A stretch of 64,000 nt of DNA from Marthasterias glacialis (Eukaryota; Echinodermata; Asteroidea; Forcipulatida; Asteriidae): assembly GCA_911728455.2 (NCBI GenBank), contig OU452234.1:12610031-12674030 (forward strand). Direction: 5' to 3'. The number at the start of each line of letters is the position of its first letter. The first letter of the stretch is position 1. The notes under the pieces are model-generated. The model searched no databases. It saw only the letters and a program-made list of their open reading frames with translations, and was not told the DNA's origin. Below, in pieces: positions 8,599 through 21,786 of the stretch. A program made the translations under genes and the position numbers.

Positions 8599-10470
8599 AG
8601 TTTGTTGGACACGTCTCGGAAGAGCCGCCCGCATCGACTGATTCCATGAAAATCACTTTTGAAAATGGCTCAAAAATTAAAATTTCTCACAGGGAGCTCC
8701 CTGTGAGCACTCGCACTTTTGGTCAAAAATTTGTTATGCGATTTTATGATAGAAATTGATAGAGTAGACATCACTGAAGAGGGTTTGTGTGTGGGGAAGG
8801 GGTCAATTCGCAATATTTGGGCAAATAGCAATATTTAGGTCAACTCTGACGTCACCAAGATGGCCGAAAAAAGCTGGCTAGCTCCCGAACTAACGCGAGT
8901 TGGGACCTCTAGTTTGTTGGACACATCTCGGGAGAGCCGCCCGCATCGACTGATTCCATGAAAATCACTTTTGAAAATGGGTCAAAAATTAAAATTTCTC
9001 ACAGGGAGCTCCCTGTGAGCACTCGCACTTTTGGTCAAAAATTTGTTATGCGATTTTATGATAGAAATTGATAGAGTAGACATCACTGAAGAGGGTTTGT
9101 GTGTGGGGAAGGGGTCAATTCGCAATATTTGGGCAAATAGCAATATTTAGGTCAACTCTGACGTCACCAAGATGGCCGAAAAAAGCTGGCTAGCTCCCGA
9201 ACTAACGCGAGTTGGGACCTCTAGTTTGTTGGACACATCTCGGGAGAGCCGCCCGTATCGACTGATTCCATGAAAATCACTTTTGAAAATGGGTCAAAAA
9301 TTAAAATTTCTCACAGGGAGCTCCCTGTGAGCACTCGCACTTTTGGTCAAAAATTTTTTATGCGATTTTATGATAGAAATTGATTGAGTAGACATCACTG
9401 AAGAGGGTTTGTGTGTGGGGAAGGGGTCAATTCGCAATATTTGGGCAAATAGCAATATTTAGGTCAACTCTGACGTCACCAAGATGGCCGAAAAAAGCTG
9501 GCTAGCTCCCGAACTAACGCGAGTTGGGACCTCTAGTTTGTTGGACACGTCTCGGAAGAGCCGCCCGCATCGACTGATTCCATGAAAATCACTTTTGAAA
9601 ATGGCTCAAAAATTAAAATTTCTCACAGGGAGCTCCCTGTGAGCACTCGCACTTTTGGTCAAAAATTTGTTATGCGATTTTATGATAGAAATTGATAGAG
9701 TAGACATCACTGAAGAGGGTTTGTGTGTGGGGAAGGGGTCAATTCGCAATATTTGGGCAAATAGCAATATTTAGGTCAACTCTGACGTCACCAAGATGGC
9801 CGAAAAAAGCTGGCTAGCTCCCGAACTAACGCGAGTTGGGACCTGTAGTTTGTTGGACACATCTCGGGAGAGCCGCCCGCATCGACTGATTCCATGAAAA
9901 TCACTTTTGAAAATGGGTCAAAAATTAAAATTTCTCACAGGGAGCTCCCTGTGAGCACTCGCACTTTTGGTCAAAAATTTGTTATGCGATTTTATGATAG
10001 AAATTGATAGAGTAGACATCACTGAAGAGGGTTTGTGTGTGGGGAAGGGGTCAATTCGCAATATTTGGGCAAATAGCAATATTTAGGTCAACTCTGACGT
10101 CACCAAGATGGCCGAAAAAAGCTGGCTAGCTCCCGAACTAACGCGAGTTGGGACCTCTAGTTTGTTGGACACATCTCGGGAGAGCCGCCCGTATCGACTG
10201 ATTCCATGAAAATCACTTTTGAAAATGGGTCAAAAATTAAAATTTCTCACAGGGAGCTCCCTGTGAGCACTCGCACTTTTGGTCAAAAATTTTTTATGCG
10301 ATTTTATGATAGAAATTGATTGAGTAGACATCACTGAAGAGGGTTTGTGTGTGGGGAAGGGGTCAATTCGCAATATTTGGGCAAATAGCAATATTTAGGT
10401 CAACTCTGACGTCACCAAGATGGCCGAAAAAAGCTGCCTAGCTCCCGAACTAACGCGAGTTGGGACCTCT
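8599..10470 (+). repeat. 936-bp trimer duplicated in tandem
   Basis: Units at 8599, 8911 and 9223 recur at 9535, 9847 and 10159. Shared markers: GGCTCAAAA with ATTTGTTATG in unit 1, ACATCTCGGGAG with TTTGTTATG in unit 2, and ACATCTCGGGAG with CCCGTATCG and GATTGAG in unit 3. A difference I noticed is C to G (CCTGTAG) at 9844. All units are 312 bp. Confidence 0.9.
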
Positions 10471-13400
10471 AGTTTGTTGGACACGTCTCGGGAGAGCCGC
10501 CCGCATCGACTGATTCCATGAAAATCACTTTTGAAAATGGGTCAAAAATTAAAATTTCTCACAGGGAGCTCCCTGTGAGCACTCGCACTTTTGGTCAAAA
10601 ATTTTTTATGCGATTTTATGATAGAAATTGATTGAGTAGACATCACTGAAGAGGGTTTGTGTGTGGGGAAGGGGTCAATTCGCAATATTTGGGCAAATAG
10701 CAATATTTAGGTCAACTCTGACGTCACCAAGATGGCCGAAAAAGCTGGCTAGCTCCCGAACTAACGCGAGTTGGGACCTCTAGTTTGTTGGACACGTCTT
10801 GGGAGAGCCGCCCGCATCGACTGATTCCATGAAAATCACTTTTAAAAATGGCTCAAAAATTAAAATTTCTCACAGGGAGCTCCCTGTGAGCACTCGCACT
10901 TTTGGTCAAAAATTTTTTTATGCGATTTTATGATAGAAATTGATTGAGTAGACATCACTGAAGAGGGTTTGTGTGTGGGGAAGGGGTCAATTCGCAATAT
11001 TTGGGCAAATAGCAATATTTAGGTCAACTCTGACGTCACCAAGATGGCTGAAAAAAGCTGGCTAGCTCCCGAACTAACGCGAGTTGGGACCTCTAGTTTG
11101 TTGGACACGTCTCGGGAGAGCCGCCCGCATCGACTGATTCCATGAAAATCACTTTTGAAAATGGGTCAAAAATTAAAATTTCTCACCGGGAGCTCCCTGT
11201 GAGCACTCGCACTTTTGGTCAAAAATTTTGTATGCGATTTTATGTTAGAAATTGATAGAGTACACATCACTGAAGAGGGTTTGCGTGTGGGGAAGGGGTC
11301 AATTCGCAATATTTGGGCAAATAGCAATATTTAGGTCAACTCTGACGTCACCAAGATGGCCGAAAAAAGCTGGCTAGCTCCCGAACTAACGCGAGTTGGG
11401 ACCTCTACTTTGTTGGACACGTCTCGGGAGAGCCGCCCGCATCGACTGATTCCATGAAAATCACTTTTGAAAATGGGTCAAAAATTAAAATTTCTCACAG
11501 GGAGCTCCCTGTGAGCACTCGCACATTTGGTCAAAATTTTTTTATGCGATTTTATGATAGAAATTGATAGAGTAGACATCACTGAAGAGAGTTTGTGTGT
11601 GGGGAAGGGGTCAATTCGCAATATTTGGGCAAATAGCAATATTTAGGTCAACTCTGACGTCACCAAGATGGCCGAAAAAAGCTTGGTAGCTCCCGAACTA
11701 ACGCGAGTTGGGACCTCTAGTTTGTTGGACACGTCTCGGGAGAGCCGCCTGCATCGACTGATTCCATGAAAATCACTTTTGAAAATGGGTCAAAAATTAA
11801 AATTTCTCACAGGGAACTCCCTGTGAGCACTCGCACTTTTGGTCAAAAATTTGTTATGCGATTTTATGATAGAAATTGATAGAGTAGACATCACTGAAGA
11901 GGGTTTGTGTGTGGGGAAGGGGTCAATTCGCAATATTTGGGCAAATAGCAATATTTAGGTCAACTCTGACGTCACCAAGATGGCCGAAAAAAGCTGGCTA
12001 GCTCCCGAACTAACGCGAGTTGGGACCTCTAGTTTGTTGGACACGTCTCGGAAGAGCCGCCCGCATCGACTGATTCCATGAAAATCACTTTTGAAAATGG
12101 GTCAAAAATTAAATTTTCTCACAGGGAGCACTCGCACATTTGGTCAAAAATTTTGTATGCGATTTTATGATAGAATTTGATTGAGTAGACATCACTGAAG
12201 AGGGTTTGTGTGTGGGGAAGGGGTCAATTCGCAATACTTGGGCAAATAGCAATATTTAGGTCAACTCTGACGTCACCAAGATGGCCGAAAAAAGCTGGCT
12301 AGCTCCCGAACTAACGCGAGTTGGGACCTCTAGTTTGTTGGACACGTCTCGGGAGAGCCGCCCGCATCGACTGATTCCATGAAAATCACTTTTGAAAATG
12401 GTTCAAAAATTAAAATTTCTCACAGGGAGCTCCCTGTGAGCACTCGCACTTTTGGTCAAAAATTTTGTATGCGATTTTATGATAGAAATTGATAGAGTAG
12501 ACATCACTGAAGAGGGTTTGCGTGTGGGGAAGGGGTCAATTCGCAATATTTGGGCAAATAGCAATATTTAGGTCAACTCTGACGTCACCAAGATGGCCGA
12601 AAAAAGCTGGCTAGCTCCCGAACTAACGCGAGTTGGGACCTCTACTTTGTTGGACACGTCTCGGGAGAGCCGCCCGCATCGACTGATTCCATGAAAATCA
12701 CTTTTGAAAATGGGTCAAAAATTAAAATTTCTCACAGGGAGCTCCCTGTGAGCACTCGCACTTTTGGTCAAAAATTTTTTATGCGATTTTATGATAGAAA
12801 TTGATAGAGTAGACATCACTGAAGAGGGTTTGTGTGTGGGGAAGGGGTCAATTCGCAATATTTGGGCAAATAGCAATATTTAGGTCAACTCTGACGTCAC
12901 CAAGATGGCCGAAAAAAGCTTGCTAGCTCCCGAACTAACGCGAGTTGGGACCTCTAGTTTGTTGGACACGTCTCGGGAGAGCCGCCTGCATCGACTGATT
13001 CCATGAAAATCACTTTTGAAAATGGGTCAAAAATTAAAATTTCTCACAGGGAGCTCCCTGTGAGCACTCGCACTTTTGGTCAAAATTTTTTTATGCGATT
13101 TAATGATAGAAATTGATAGAGTAGACATCACTGAAGAGGGTTTGTGTGTGGGGAAGGGGTCAATTCGCAATATTTGGGCAAATAACAATATTTAGGTCAA
13201 CTCTGACGTCACCAAGATGGCTGAAAAAAGCTGGCTAGCTCCCGAACTAACGCGAGATGGGACCTCTAGTTTGTTGGACACGTCTCGGGAGAGCCGCCCG
13301 CATCGACTGATTCCATGAAAATCACTTTTGAAAATGGCTCAAAAATTTAAATTTCTCACAGGGAGCACCTGCACTTTTGGTCAAAAATTTTTTATGCGAT

Positions 13401-14818
13401 TTTATGATAGAAATTGATAGAGTAGACATCACTGAAGAGGGTTTGTGTGTGGGGAAGGGGTCAATTCGCAATATTTGGGCAAATAGCAATATTTAGGTCA
13501 ACTCTGACGTCACCAAGATGGCCGAAAAAAGCTGGCTAGCTCCCGAACTAACGCGAGTTGGGACCTCTAGTTTGTTGGACACGTCTCGGGAGAGCCGCCC
13601 GCATCGACTGATTCCATGACAATCACTTTTGAAAATGGGTCAAAAATTAAAATTTCTCACAGGGAGCTCCCTGTGAGCACTCGCACTTTTGGTCAAAAAT
13701 TTTTTATGCGATTTTGTGATAGAAATTGATAGAGTAGACATCACTGAAGAGGGTTTGTGTGTGGGGAAGGGGTCAATTCGCAATATTTGGGCAAATAGCA
13801 ATATTTAGGTCAACTCTGACGTCACCAAGATGGCCGAAAAAAGCTGGCTAGCTCACGAACTAACGCGAGTTGGGACCTCTAGTTTGTTGGACACGTCTCG
13901 GAAGAGCCGCCCGCATCGACTGATTCCATGAAAATCACTTTTGAAAATGGGTCAAAAATTAAAATTTCTCACAGGGAGCTCCCTGTGAGCACTCGCACTT
14001 TTGGTCAAAAAAATTTTTATGCGATTTTATGATAGAAATTGATAGAGTAGACATCACTGAAGAGGGTTTGTGTGTGGGCAAGGGGTCAATTCGCAATATT
14101 TGGGCAAATAGCAATATTTAGGTCTACTCTGACGTCACAAAGATGGCCGAAAAAAGCTGGCTAGCTCCCGAACTAACGCGAGTTGGGACCTCTAGTTTGT
14201 TGGACACGTCTCGGGAGAGCCGCCCGCATCGACTGATTCCATGAAAATCACTTTTGAAAATGGGTCAAAAATTAAAATTTCTCACAGGGAGCTCCCTGTG
14301 AGCACTCGCACTTTTGGTCAAAAATTTTTTATGCGATTTTATGATAGAAATTGATAGAGTAGACATCACTGAAGAGGGTTTGTGTGTGGGGAAGGGGTCA
14401 ATTCGCAATATTTGGGCAAATAGCAATATTTAGGTCAACTCTGACGTCACCAAGATGGCCGAAAAAAGCTGGCTAGCTCCCGAACTAACGCGAGTTGGGA
14501 CCTGTAGTTTGTTGGACACGTCTCGGAAGAGCCGCCCGCATCGACTGATTCCATGAAAATCACTTTTGAAAATTGGTCAAAAATTTAAATTTCTCATAGG
14601 GAGCTCCCTGTGAGCACTCGCACTTTTGGTCAAAAATTTTTTATGCGATTTTATGATAGAAATTGATAGAGTAGACATCACTGAAGAGGGTTTGTGTGTG
14701 GGGAAGGGGTCAATTCGCAATATTTGGGCAAATAGCAATATTTAGGTCAACTCTGACGTCACCAAGATGGCCGAAAAAAAGCTGGCTAGCTCCCGAACTA
14801 ACGCGAGTTGGGACCTCT
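10471..14818 (+). repeat. Diverged monomers with an old 1237-bp repeat
   Basis: Fourteen units start at 10471, 10782, 11095, 11407, 11719, 12031, 12332, 12644, 12956, 13268, 13569, 13881, 14194 and 14506. Units 11095, 11407 and 11719 share markers with 12332, 12644 and 12956 at an offset of 1237 bp: ATTTTGTATGCG with GCGTGTGG, CTACTTTG, and GCCTGCATCG. Many private changes separate the two copies, so this duplication is old. Units at 12031 and 13268 carry 11-bp palindrome-arm deletions outside the main 301-bp cluster. Confidence 0.8.
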
Positions 14819-17800
14819 AGTTTGTTAGACACGTCTCGGAAGAGCCGCCCGCATCGACTGATTCCATGAAAATCACTTTTGAAAATGGGTCAAAAATTAA
14901 AAATTCTCACAGGGAGCTCCCTGTGAGCACTCGCACTTTTGGTCCAAATTTTTTTATGCGATTTTATGATAGAAATTGATAGAGTAGACATCACTGAAGA
15001 GGGTTTGTGTGTGGGGAAGGGGTCAATTCGCAATATTTGGGCAAATAGCAATATTTAGGTCAACTCTGACGTCACCAAGATGGCCGAAAAAAGCTGGCTA
15101 GCTCCCGAACTAACGCGAGTTGGGACCTGTAGTTTGTTGGACACGTCTCGGAAGAGCCGCCCGCATCGACTGATTCCATGAAAATCACTTTTGAAAATGG
15201 GTCAAAAATTTAAATTTCTCACAGGGAGCTCCCTGTGAGCACTCGCACTTTTGGTCAAAAATTTTTTATGCGATTTTATGATAGAAATTGATAGAGTAGA
15301 CATCACTGAAGAGGGTTTGTGTGTGGGGAAGGGGTCAATTCGCAATATTTGGGCAAATAGCAATATTTAGGTCAACTCTGACGTCACCAAGATGGCCGAA
15401 AAAAGCTGGCTAGCTCCCGAACTAACGCGAGTTGGGACCTCTAGTTTGTTGGACACGTCTCGGGAGAGCCGCCCGCATCGACTGATTCCATGAAAATCAC
15501 TTTTGAAAATGGCTCAAAAATTAAAATTTCTCACAGGGAGCTCCCTGTGAGCACTCGCACATTTGGTCAAAAAATTTTTATGCGATTTTATGATAGAAAT
15601 TGATAGAGTAGACATCACTGAAGAGGGTTTGTGTGTGGGGAAGGGGTCAATTCGCAATATTTGGGCAAATAGCAATATTTAGGTCAACTCTGACGTCACC
15701 AAGATGGCCGAAAAAAAGCTGGCTAGCTCCCCAACTAACGCGAGTTGGGACCTCTAGTTTGTTAGACACGTCTCGGAAGAGCCGCCCGCATCGACTGATT
15801 CCATGAAAATCACTTTTGAAAATGGGTCAAAAATTAAAATTTCTCACAGGGAGCTCCCTGTGAGCACTCGCACTTTTGGTCAAAAATTTTTTATGCGATT
15901 TTATGATAGAAATTGATAGAGTAGACATCACTGAAGAGGGTTTGTGTGTGGGGAAGGGGTCAATTCGCAATATTTGGGCAAATAGCAATATTTAGGTCAA
16001 CTCTGACGTCACCAAGATGGCCGAAAAAAGCTGGCTAGCTCCCGAACTAACGCGAGTTGGGACCTCTAGTTTGTTGGACACGTCTTGGGAGAGCCGCCCG
16101 CATCGACTGATTCCATGAAAATCACTTTTGAAAATGGCTCAAAAATTAAAATTTCTCACAGGGAGCTCCCTGTGAGCACTCGCACTTTTGGTCAAAAATT
16201 TTTTATGCGATTTTATGATAGAAATTGATTGAGTAGACATCACTGAAGAGGGTTTGTGTGTGGGGAAGGGGTCAATTCGCAATATTTGGGCAAATAGCAA
16301 TATTTAGGTCAACTCTGACGTCACCAAGATGGCCGAAAAAGGCTGGCTAGCTCCCGAACTAACGCGAGTTGGGACCTCTAGTTTGTTGGACACGTCTCGG
16401 GAGAGCCGCCCGCATCGACTGATTCCATGAAAATCACTTTTGAAAATGGCTCAAAAATTTAAATTTCTCACAGGGAGCTCCCTGTGAGCACTCGCACTTT
16501 TGGTCAAAAATTTTTTATGCGATTTTATGATAGAAATTGATTGAGTAGACATCACTGAAGAGGGTTTGTGTGTGGGGAAGGGGTCAATTCGCAATTGGGC
16601 AAATAGCAATATTTAGGTCAACTCTGACGTCACCAAGATGGCCGAAAAAAGCTGGCTAGCTCCCGAACTAACGCGAGTTGGGACCTCTACTTTGTTGGAC
16701 ACGTCTCGGGAGAGCCGCCCGCATCGACTGATTCCATGAAAATCACTTTTGAAAATGGGTCAAAAATTAAAATTTCTCACAGGGAGCTCCCTGTGAGCAC
16801 TCGCACTTTTGGTCAAAAATTTTTTATGCGATTTTATGATAGAAATTGATAGAGTAGACATCACTGAAGAGGGTTTGTGTGTGGGGAAGGGGTCAATTCG
16901 CAATATTTGGGCAAATAGCAATATTTAGGTCAACTCTGACGTCACCAAGATGGCCGAAAAAAGCTGGCTAGCTCCCGAACTAACGCGAGTTGGGACCTCT
17001 AGTTTGTTGGACACGTCTTGGGAGAGCCGCCCGCATCGACTGATTCCATGAAAATCACTTTTGAAAATGGGTCAAAAATTAAAATTTCTCACAGGGAGCT
17101 CCCTGTGAGCACTCGCACTTTTGGTCAAAAATTTTTTATGCGATTTTATGATAGAAATTGATTGAGTAGACATCACTGAAGAGGGTTTGTGTGTGGGGAA
17201 GGGGTCAATTCGCAATATTTGGGCAAATAGCAATATTTAGGTCAACTCTGACGTCACCAAGATGGCCGAAAAAGGCTGGCTAGCTCCCGAACTAACGCGA
17301 GTTGGGACCTCTAGTTTGTTGGACACGTCTCGGGAGAGCCGCCCGCATCGACTGATTCCATGAAAATCACTTTTGAAAATGGCTCAAAAATTTAAATTTC
17401 TCACAGGGAGCTCCCTGTGAGCACTCGCACTTTTGGTCAAAAATTTTTTATGCGATTTTATGATAGAAATTGATTGAGTAGACATCACTGAAGAGGGTTT
17501 GTGTGTGGGGAAGGGGTCAATTCGCAATTGGGCAAATAGCAATATTTAGGTCAACTCTGACGTCACCAAGATGGCCGAAAAAAGCTGGCTAGCTCCCGAA
17601 CTAACGCGAGTTGGGACCTCTACTTTGTTGGACACGTCTCGGGAGAGCCGCCCGCATCGACTGATTCCATGAAAATCACTTTTGAAAATGGGTCAAAAAT
17701 TAAAATTTCTCACAGGGAGCTCCCTGTGAGCACTCGCACTTTTGGTCAAAAATTTTTTATGCGATTTTATGATAGAAATTGATAGAGTAGACATCACTGA

Positions 17801-20426
17801 AGAGGGTTTGTGTGTGGGGAAGGGGTCAATTCGCAATATTTGGGCAAATAGCAATATTTAGGTCAACTCTGACGTCACCAAGATGGCCGAAAAAAGCTGG
17901 CTAGCTCCCGAACTAACGCGAGTTGGGACCTCTAGTTTGTTGGACACGTCTCGGAAGAGCCGCCCGCATCGACTGATTCCATGAAAATCACTTTTGAAAA
18001 TGGGTCAAAAATTAAAAATTCTCACAGGGAGCTCCCTGTGAGCACTCGCACTTTTGGTCCAAATTTTTTTATGCGATTTTATGATAGAAATTGATAGAGT
18101 AGACATCACTGAAGAGGGTTTGTGTGTGGGGAAGGGGTCAATTCGCAATATTTGGGCAAATAGCAATATTTAGGTCAACTCTGACGTCACCAAGATGGCC
18201 GAAAAAAGCTGGCTAGCTCCCGAACTAACGCGAGTTGGGACCTGTAGTTTGTTGGACACGTCTCGGAAGAGCCGCCCGCATCGACTGATTCCATGAAAAT
18301 CACTTTTGAAAATGGGTCAAAAATTTAAATTTCTCACAGGGAGCTCCCTGTGAGCACTCGCACTTTTGGTCAAAAATTTTTTATGCGATTTTATGATAGA
18401 AATTGATAGAGTAGACATCACTGAAGAGGGTTTGTGTGTGGGGAAGGGGTCAATTCGCAATATTTGGGCAAATAGCAATATTTAGGTCAACTCTGACGTC
18501 ACCAAGATGGCCGAAAAAAGCTGGCTAGCTCCCGAACTAACGCGAGTTGGGACCTCTAGTTTGTTGGACACGTCTCGGGAGAGCCGCCCGCATCGACTGA
18601 TTCCATGAAAATCACTTTTGAAAATGGCTCAAAAATTAAAATTTCTCACAGGGAGCTCCCTGTGAGCACTCGCACATTTGGTCAAAAATTTTTTATGCGA
18701 TTTTATGATAGAAATTGATAGAGTAGACATCACTGAAGAGGGTTTGTGTGTGGGGAAGGGGTCAATTCGCAATATTTGGGCAAATAGCAATATTTAGGTC
18801 AACTCTGACGTCACCAAGATGGCCGAAAAAAAGCTGGCTAGCTCCCGAACTAACGCGAGTTGGGACCTCTAGTTTGTTAGACACGTCTCGGAAGAGCCGC
18901 CCGCATCGACTGATTCCATGAAAATCACTTTTGAAAATGGGTCAAAAATTAAAATTTCTCACAGGGAGCTCCCTGTGAGCACTCGCACTTTTGGTCAAAA
19001 TTTTTTTATGCGATTTCATGATAGAAATTGATAGAGTAGACATCACTGAAGAGGGTTTGTGTGTGGGGAAGGAGTCAATTCGCAATATTTGGGCAAATAG
19101 CAATATTTAGGTCAACTCTGACGTCACCAAGATGGCCGAAAAAGCTGGCTAGCTCCCGAACTAACGCGAGTTGGGACCTCTAGTTTGTTAGACACTTCTC
19201 GGGAGAGCCGCCTGCATCGACTGATTCCATGAAAATCACTTTTGAAAATGGGTCGAAAATTAAAATTTCTCACAGGGAGCTCCCTGTGAGCACTTGTACT
19301 TTTGGTCAAAAATTTTTTATGCGATTTTATGATAGAAATTGATAGAGTAGACATCACTGAAGAGGGTTTGTGTGTGGGGAAGGGGTCAATTCGCAATATT
19401 TGGGCAAATAGCAATATTTAGGTCAACTCTGACGTCACCAAGATGGCCGAAAAAAGCTGGCTAGCTCCCGAACTAACGCGAGTTGGGACCTCTAGTTTGT
19501 TGGACACGTCTTGGGAGAGCCGCCCGCATCGACTGATTCCATGAAAATCACTTTTGAAAATGGGTCAAAAATTAAAATTTCTCACAGGGAGCTCCCTGTG
19601 AGCACTCGCACTTTTGGTCAAAAATTTTTTATGCGATTTTATGATAGAAATTGATTGAGTAGACATCACTGAAGAGGGTTTGTGTGTGGGGAAGGGGTCA
19701 ATTCGCAATATTTGGGCAAATAGCAATATTTAGGTCAACTCTGACGTCACCAAGATGGCCGAAAAAGGCTGGCTAGCTCCCGAACTAACGCGAGTTGGGA
19801 CCTCTAGTTTGTTGGACACGTCTCGGGAGAGCCGCCCGCATCGACTGATTCCATGAAAATCACTTTTGAAAATGGCTCAAAAATTTAAATTTCTCACAGG
19901 GAGCTCCCTGTGAGCACTCGCACTTTTGGTCAAAAATTTTTTATGCGATTTTATGATAGAAATTGATTGAGTAGACATCACTGAAGAGGGTTTGTGTGTG
20001 GGGAAGGGGTCAATTCGCAATTGGGCAAATAGCAATATTTAGGTCAACTCAGACGTCACCAAGATGGCCGAAAAAAGCTGGCTAGCTCCCGAACTAACGC
20101 GAGTTGGGACCTCTACTTTGTTGGACACGTCTCGGGAGAGCCGCCCGCATCGACTGATTCCATGAAAATCACTTTTGAAAATGGGTCAAAAATTAAAATT
20201 TCTCACAGGGAGCTCCCTGTGAGCACTCGCACTTTTGGTCAAAAATTTTTTATGCGATTTTATGATAGAAATTGATAGAGTAGACATCACTGAAGAGGGT
20301 TTGTGTGTGGGGAAGGGGTCAATTCGCAATATTTGGGCAAATAGCAATATTTAGGTCAACTCTGACGTCACCAAGATGGCCGAAAAAAGCTGGCTAGCTC
20401 CCGAACTAACGCGAGTTGGGACCTCT
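14819..20426 (+). repeat. Block with a 933-bp trimer (three copies) and a 3115-bp-offset repeat
   Basis: Trimer copies lie at 16068-17000, 17001-17933 and 19494-20426 (312 + 309 + 312). Their markers are CTTGGGAG with AAAGGCTGG, then TTTAAATTT with the 3-bp deletion GCAATTGGGC, then CTACTTTG. Units 14819, 15131, 15443 and 15756 recur at 17934, 18246, 18558 and 18871, each offset by exactly 3115 bp, with shared AAAAATTCTC, GGTCCAAAT, CACATTTGG and GTTAGACACG markers. The unit at 19182 is odd (ACTTCTCGGG, GGTCGAAAATT, CACTTGTAC) and gives the spurious minus-strand frame 19124-19414. Confidence 0.88.
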
Positions 20427-21786
20427 AGTTTGTTGGACACGTCTCGGAAGAGCCGCCCGCATCGACTGATTCCATGAAAATCACTTTTGAAAATGGCTCA
20501 AAAATTAAAATTTCTCACAGGGAGCTCCCTGTGAGCACTCACACTTATGGTCAAAAATTTTTTATGCGATTTTATGATAGAAATTGATAGAGTAGACATC
20601 ACTGAAGAGGGTTTGTGTGTGGGGAAGGGGTCAATTCGCAATATTTGGGCAAATAGCAATATTTAGGTCAACTCTGACGTCACCAAGATGGCCGAAAAAA
20701 GCTGGCTAGCTCCCGAACTAACGCGAGTTGGGACCTCTAGTTTGTACGTCTCGAAAGAGCCGCCCGCATCGACTGATTCCATGAAAATCACTTTTGAAAA
20801 TGGGTCAAAAATTAAAATTTCTCACAGGGAGCTCCCTGTGAGCACTCGCACTTTTGGTCAAAAATTTTTTATGCGATTTTATGATAGAAATTGATTGAGT
20901 AGACATCACTGAAGAGGGTTTGTGTGTGGGGAAGGGGTCAATTCGCAATATTTGGGCAAATAGCAATATTTAGGTCAACTCTGACGTCACCAAGATGGCC
21001 GAAAAAAGCTGGCTAGCTCCCGAACTAACGCGAGTTGGGACCTGTAGTTTGTTGGACACGTCTCGGGAGAGCCGCCCGCATCGACTGATTCCATGAAAAT
21101 CACTTTTGAAAATGGGTCAAAAATTAAAATTTCTTACAGGGAGCTCCCTGTGAGCACTCGCACTTTTGGTCAAAAATTTTTTATGCGATTTTATGATAGA
21201 AATTGATAGAGTAGACATCACTGAAGAGGGTTTGTGTGTGGGGAAGGGGTCAATTCGCAATATTTGGGCAAATAGCAATATTTAGGTCAACTCTGACGTC
21301 ACCAAGATGGCCGAAAAAAGCTGGCTAGCTCCCGAACTAACGCAAGTTGGGACCTCTAGTTTGTACGTCTCGGAAGAGCCGCCCGCATCGACTGATTCCA
21401 TGAAAATCACTTTTGAAAATGGGTCAAAAATTAAAATTTCTCACAGGGACCTCCCTGTGAGCACTTGCACTTTTGGTCAAAAATTTTTTATGCGATTTTA
21501 TGATAGAAATTGATTGAGTAGACATCACTGAAGAGGGTTTGTGTGTGGGGAAGGGGTCAATTCGCAATATTTGGGCAAATAGCAATATTTAGGTCAACTC
21601 TGACGTCACCAAGATGGCCGAAAAAAGCTGGCTAGCTCCCGAACTAACGCGAGTTGGGACCTCTAGTTTGTTGGACACGTCTCGGAACAGCCGCCCGCAT
21701 CGACTGATTCCATGAAAATCACTTTTGAAAATGGCTCAAAAATTAAAATTTCTCACAGGGAGCTCCCTGTGAGCACTCACACTTAT

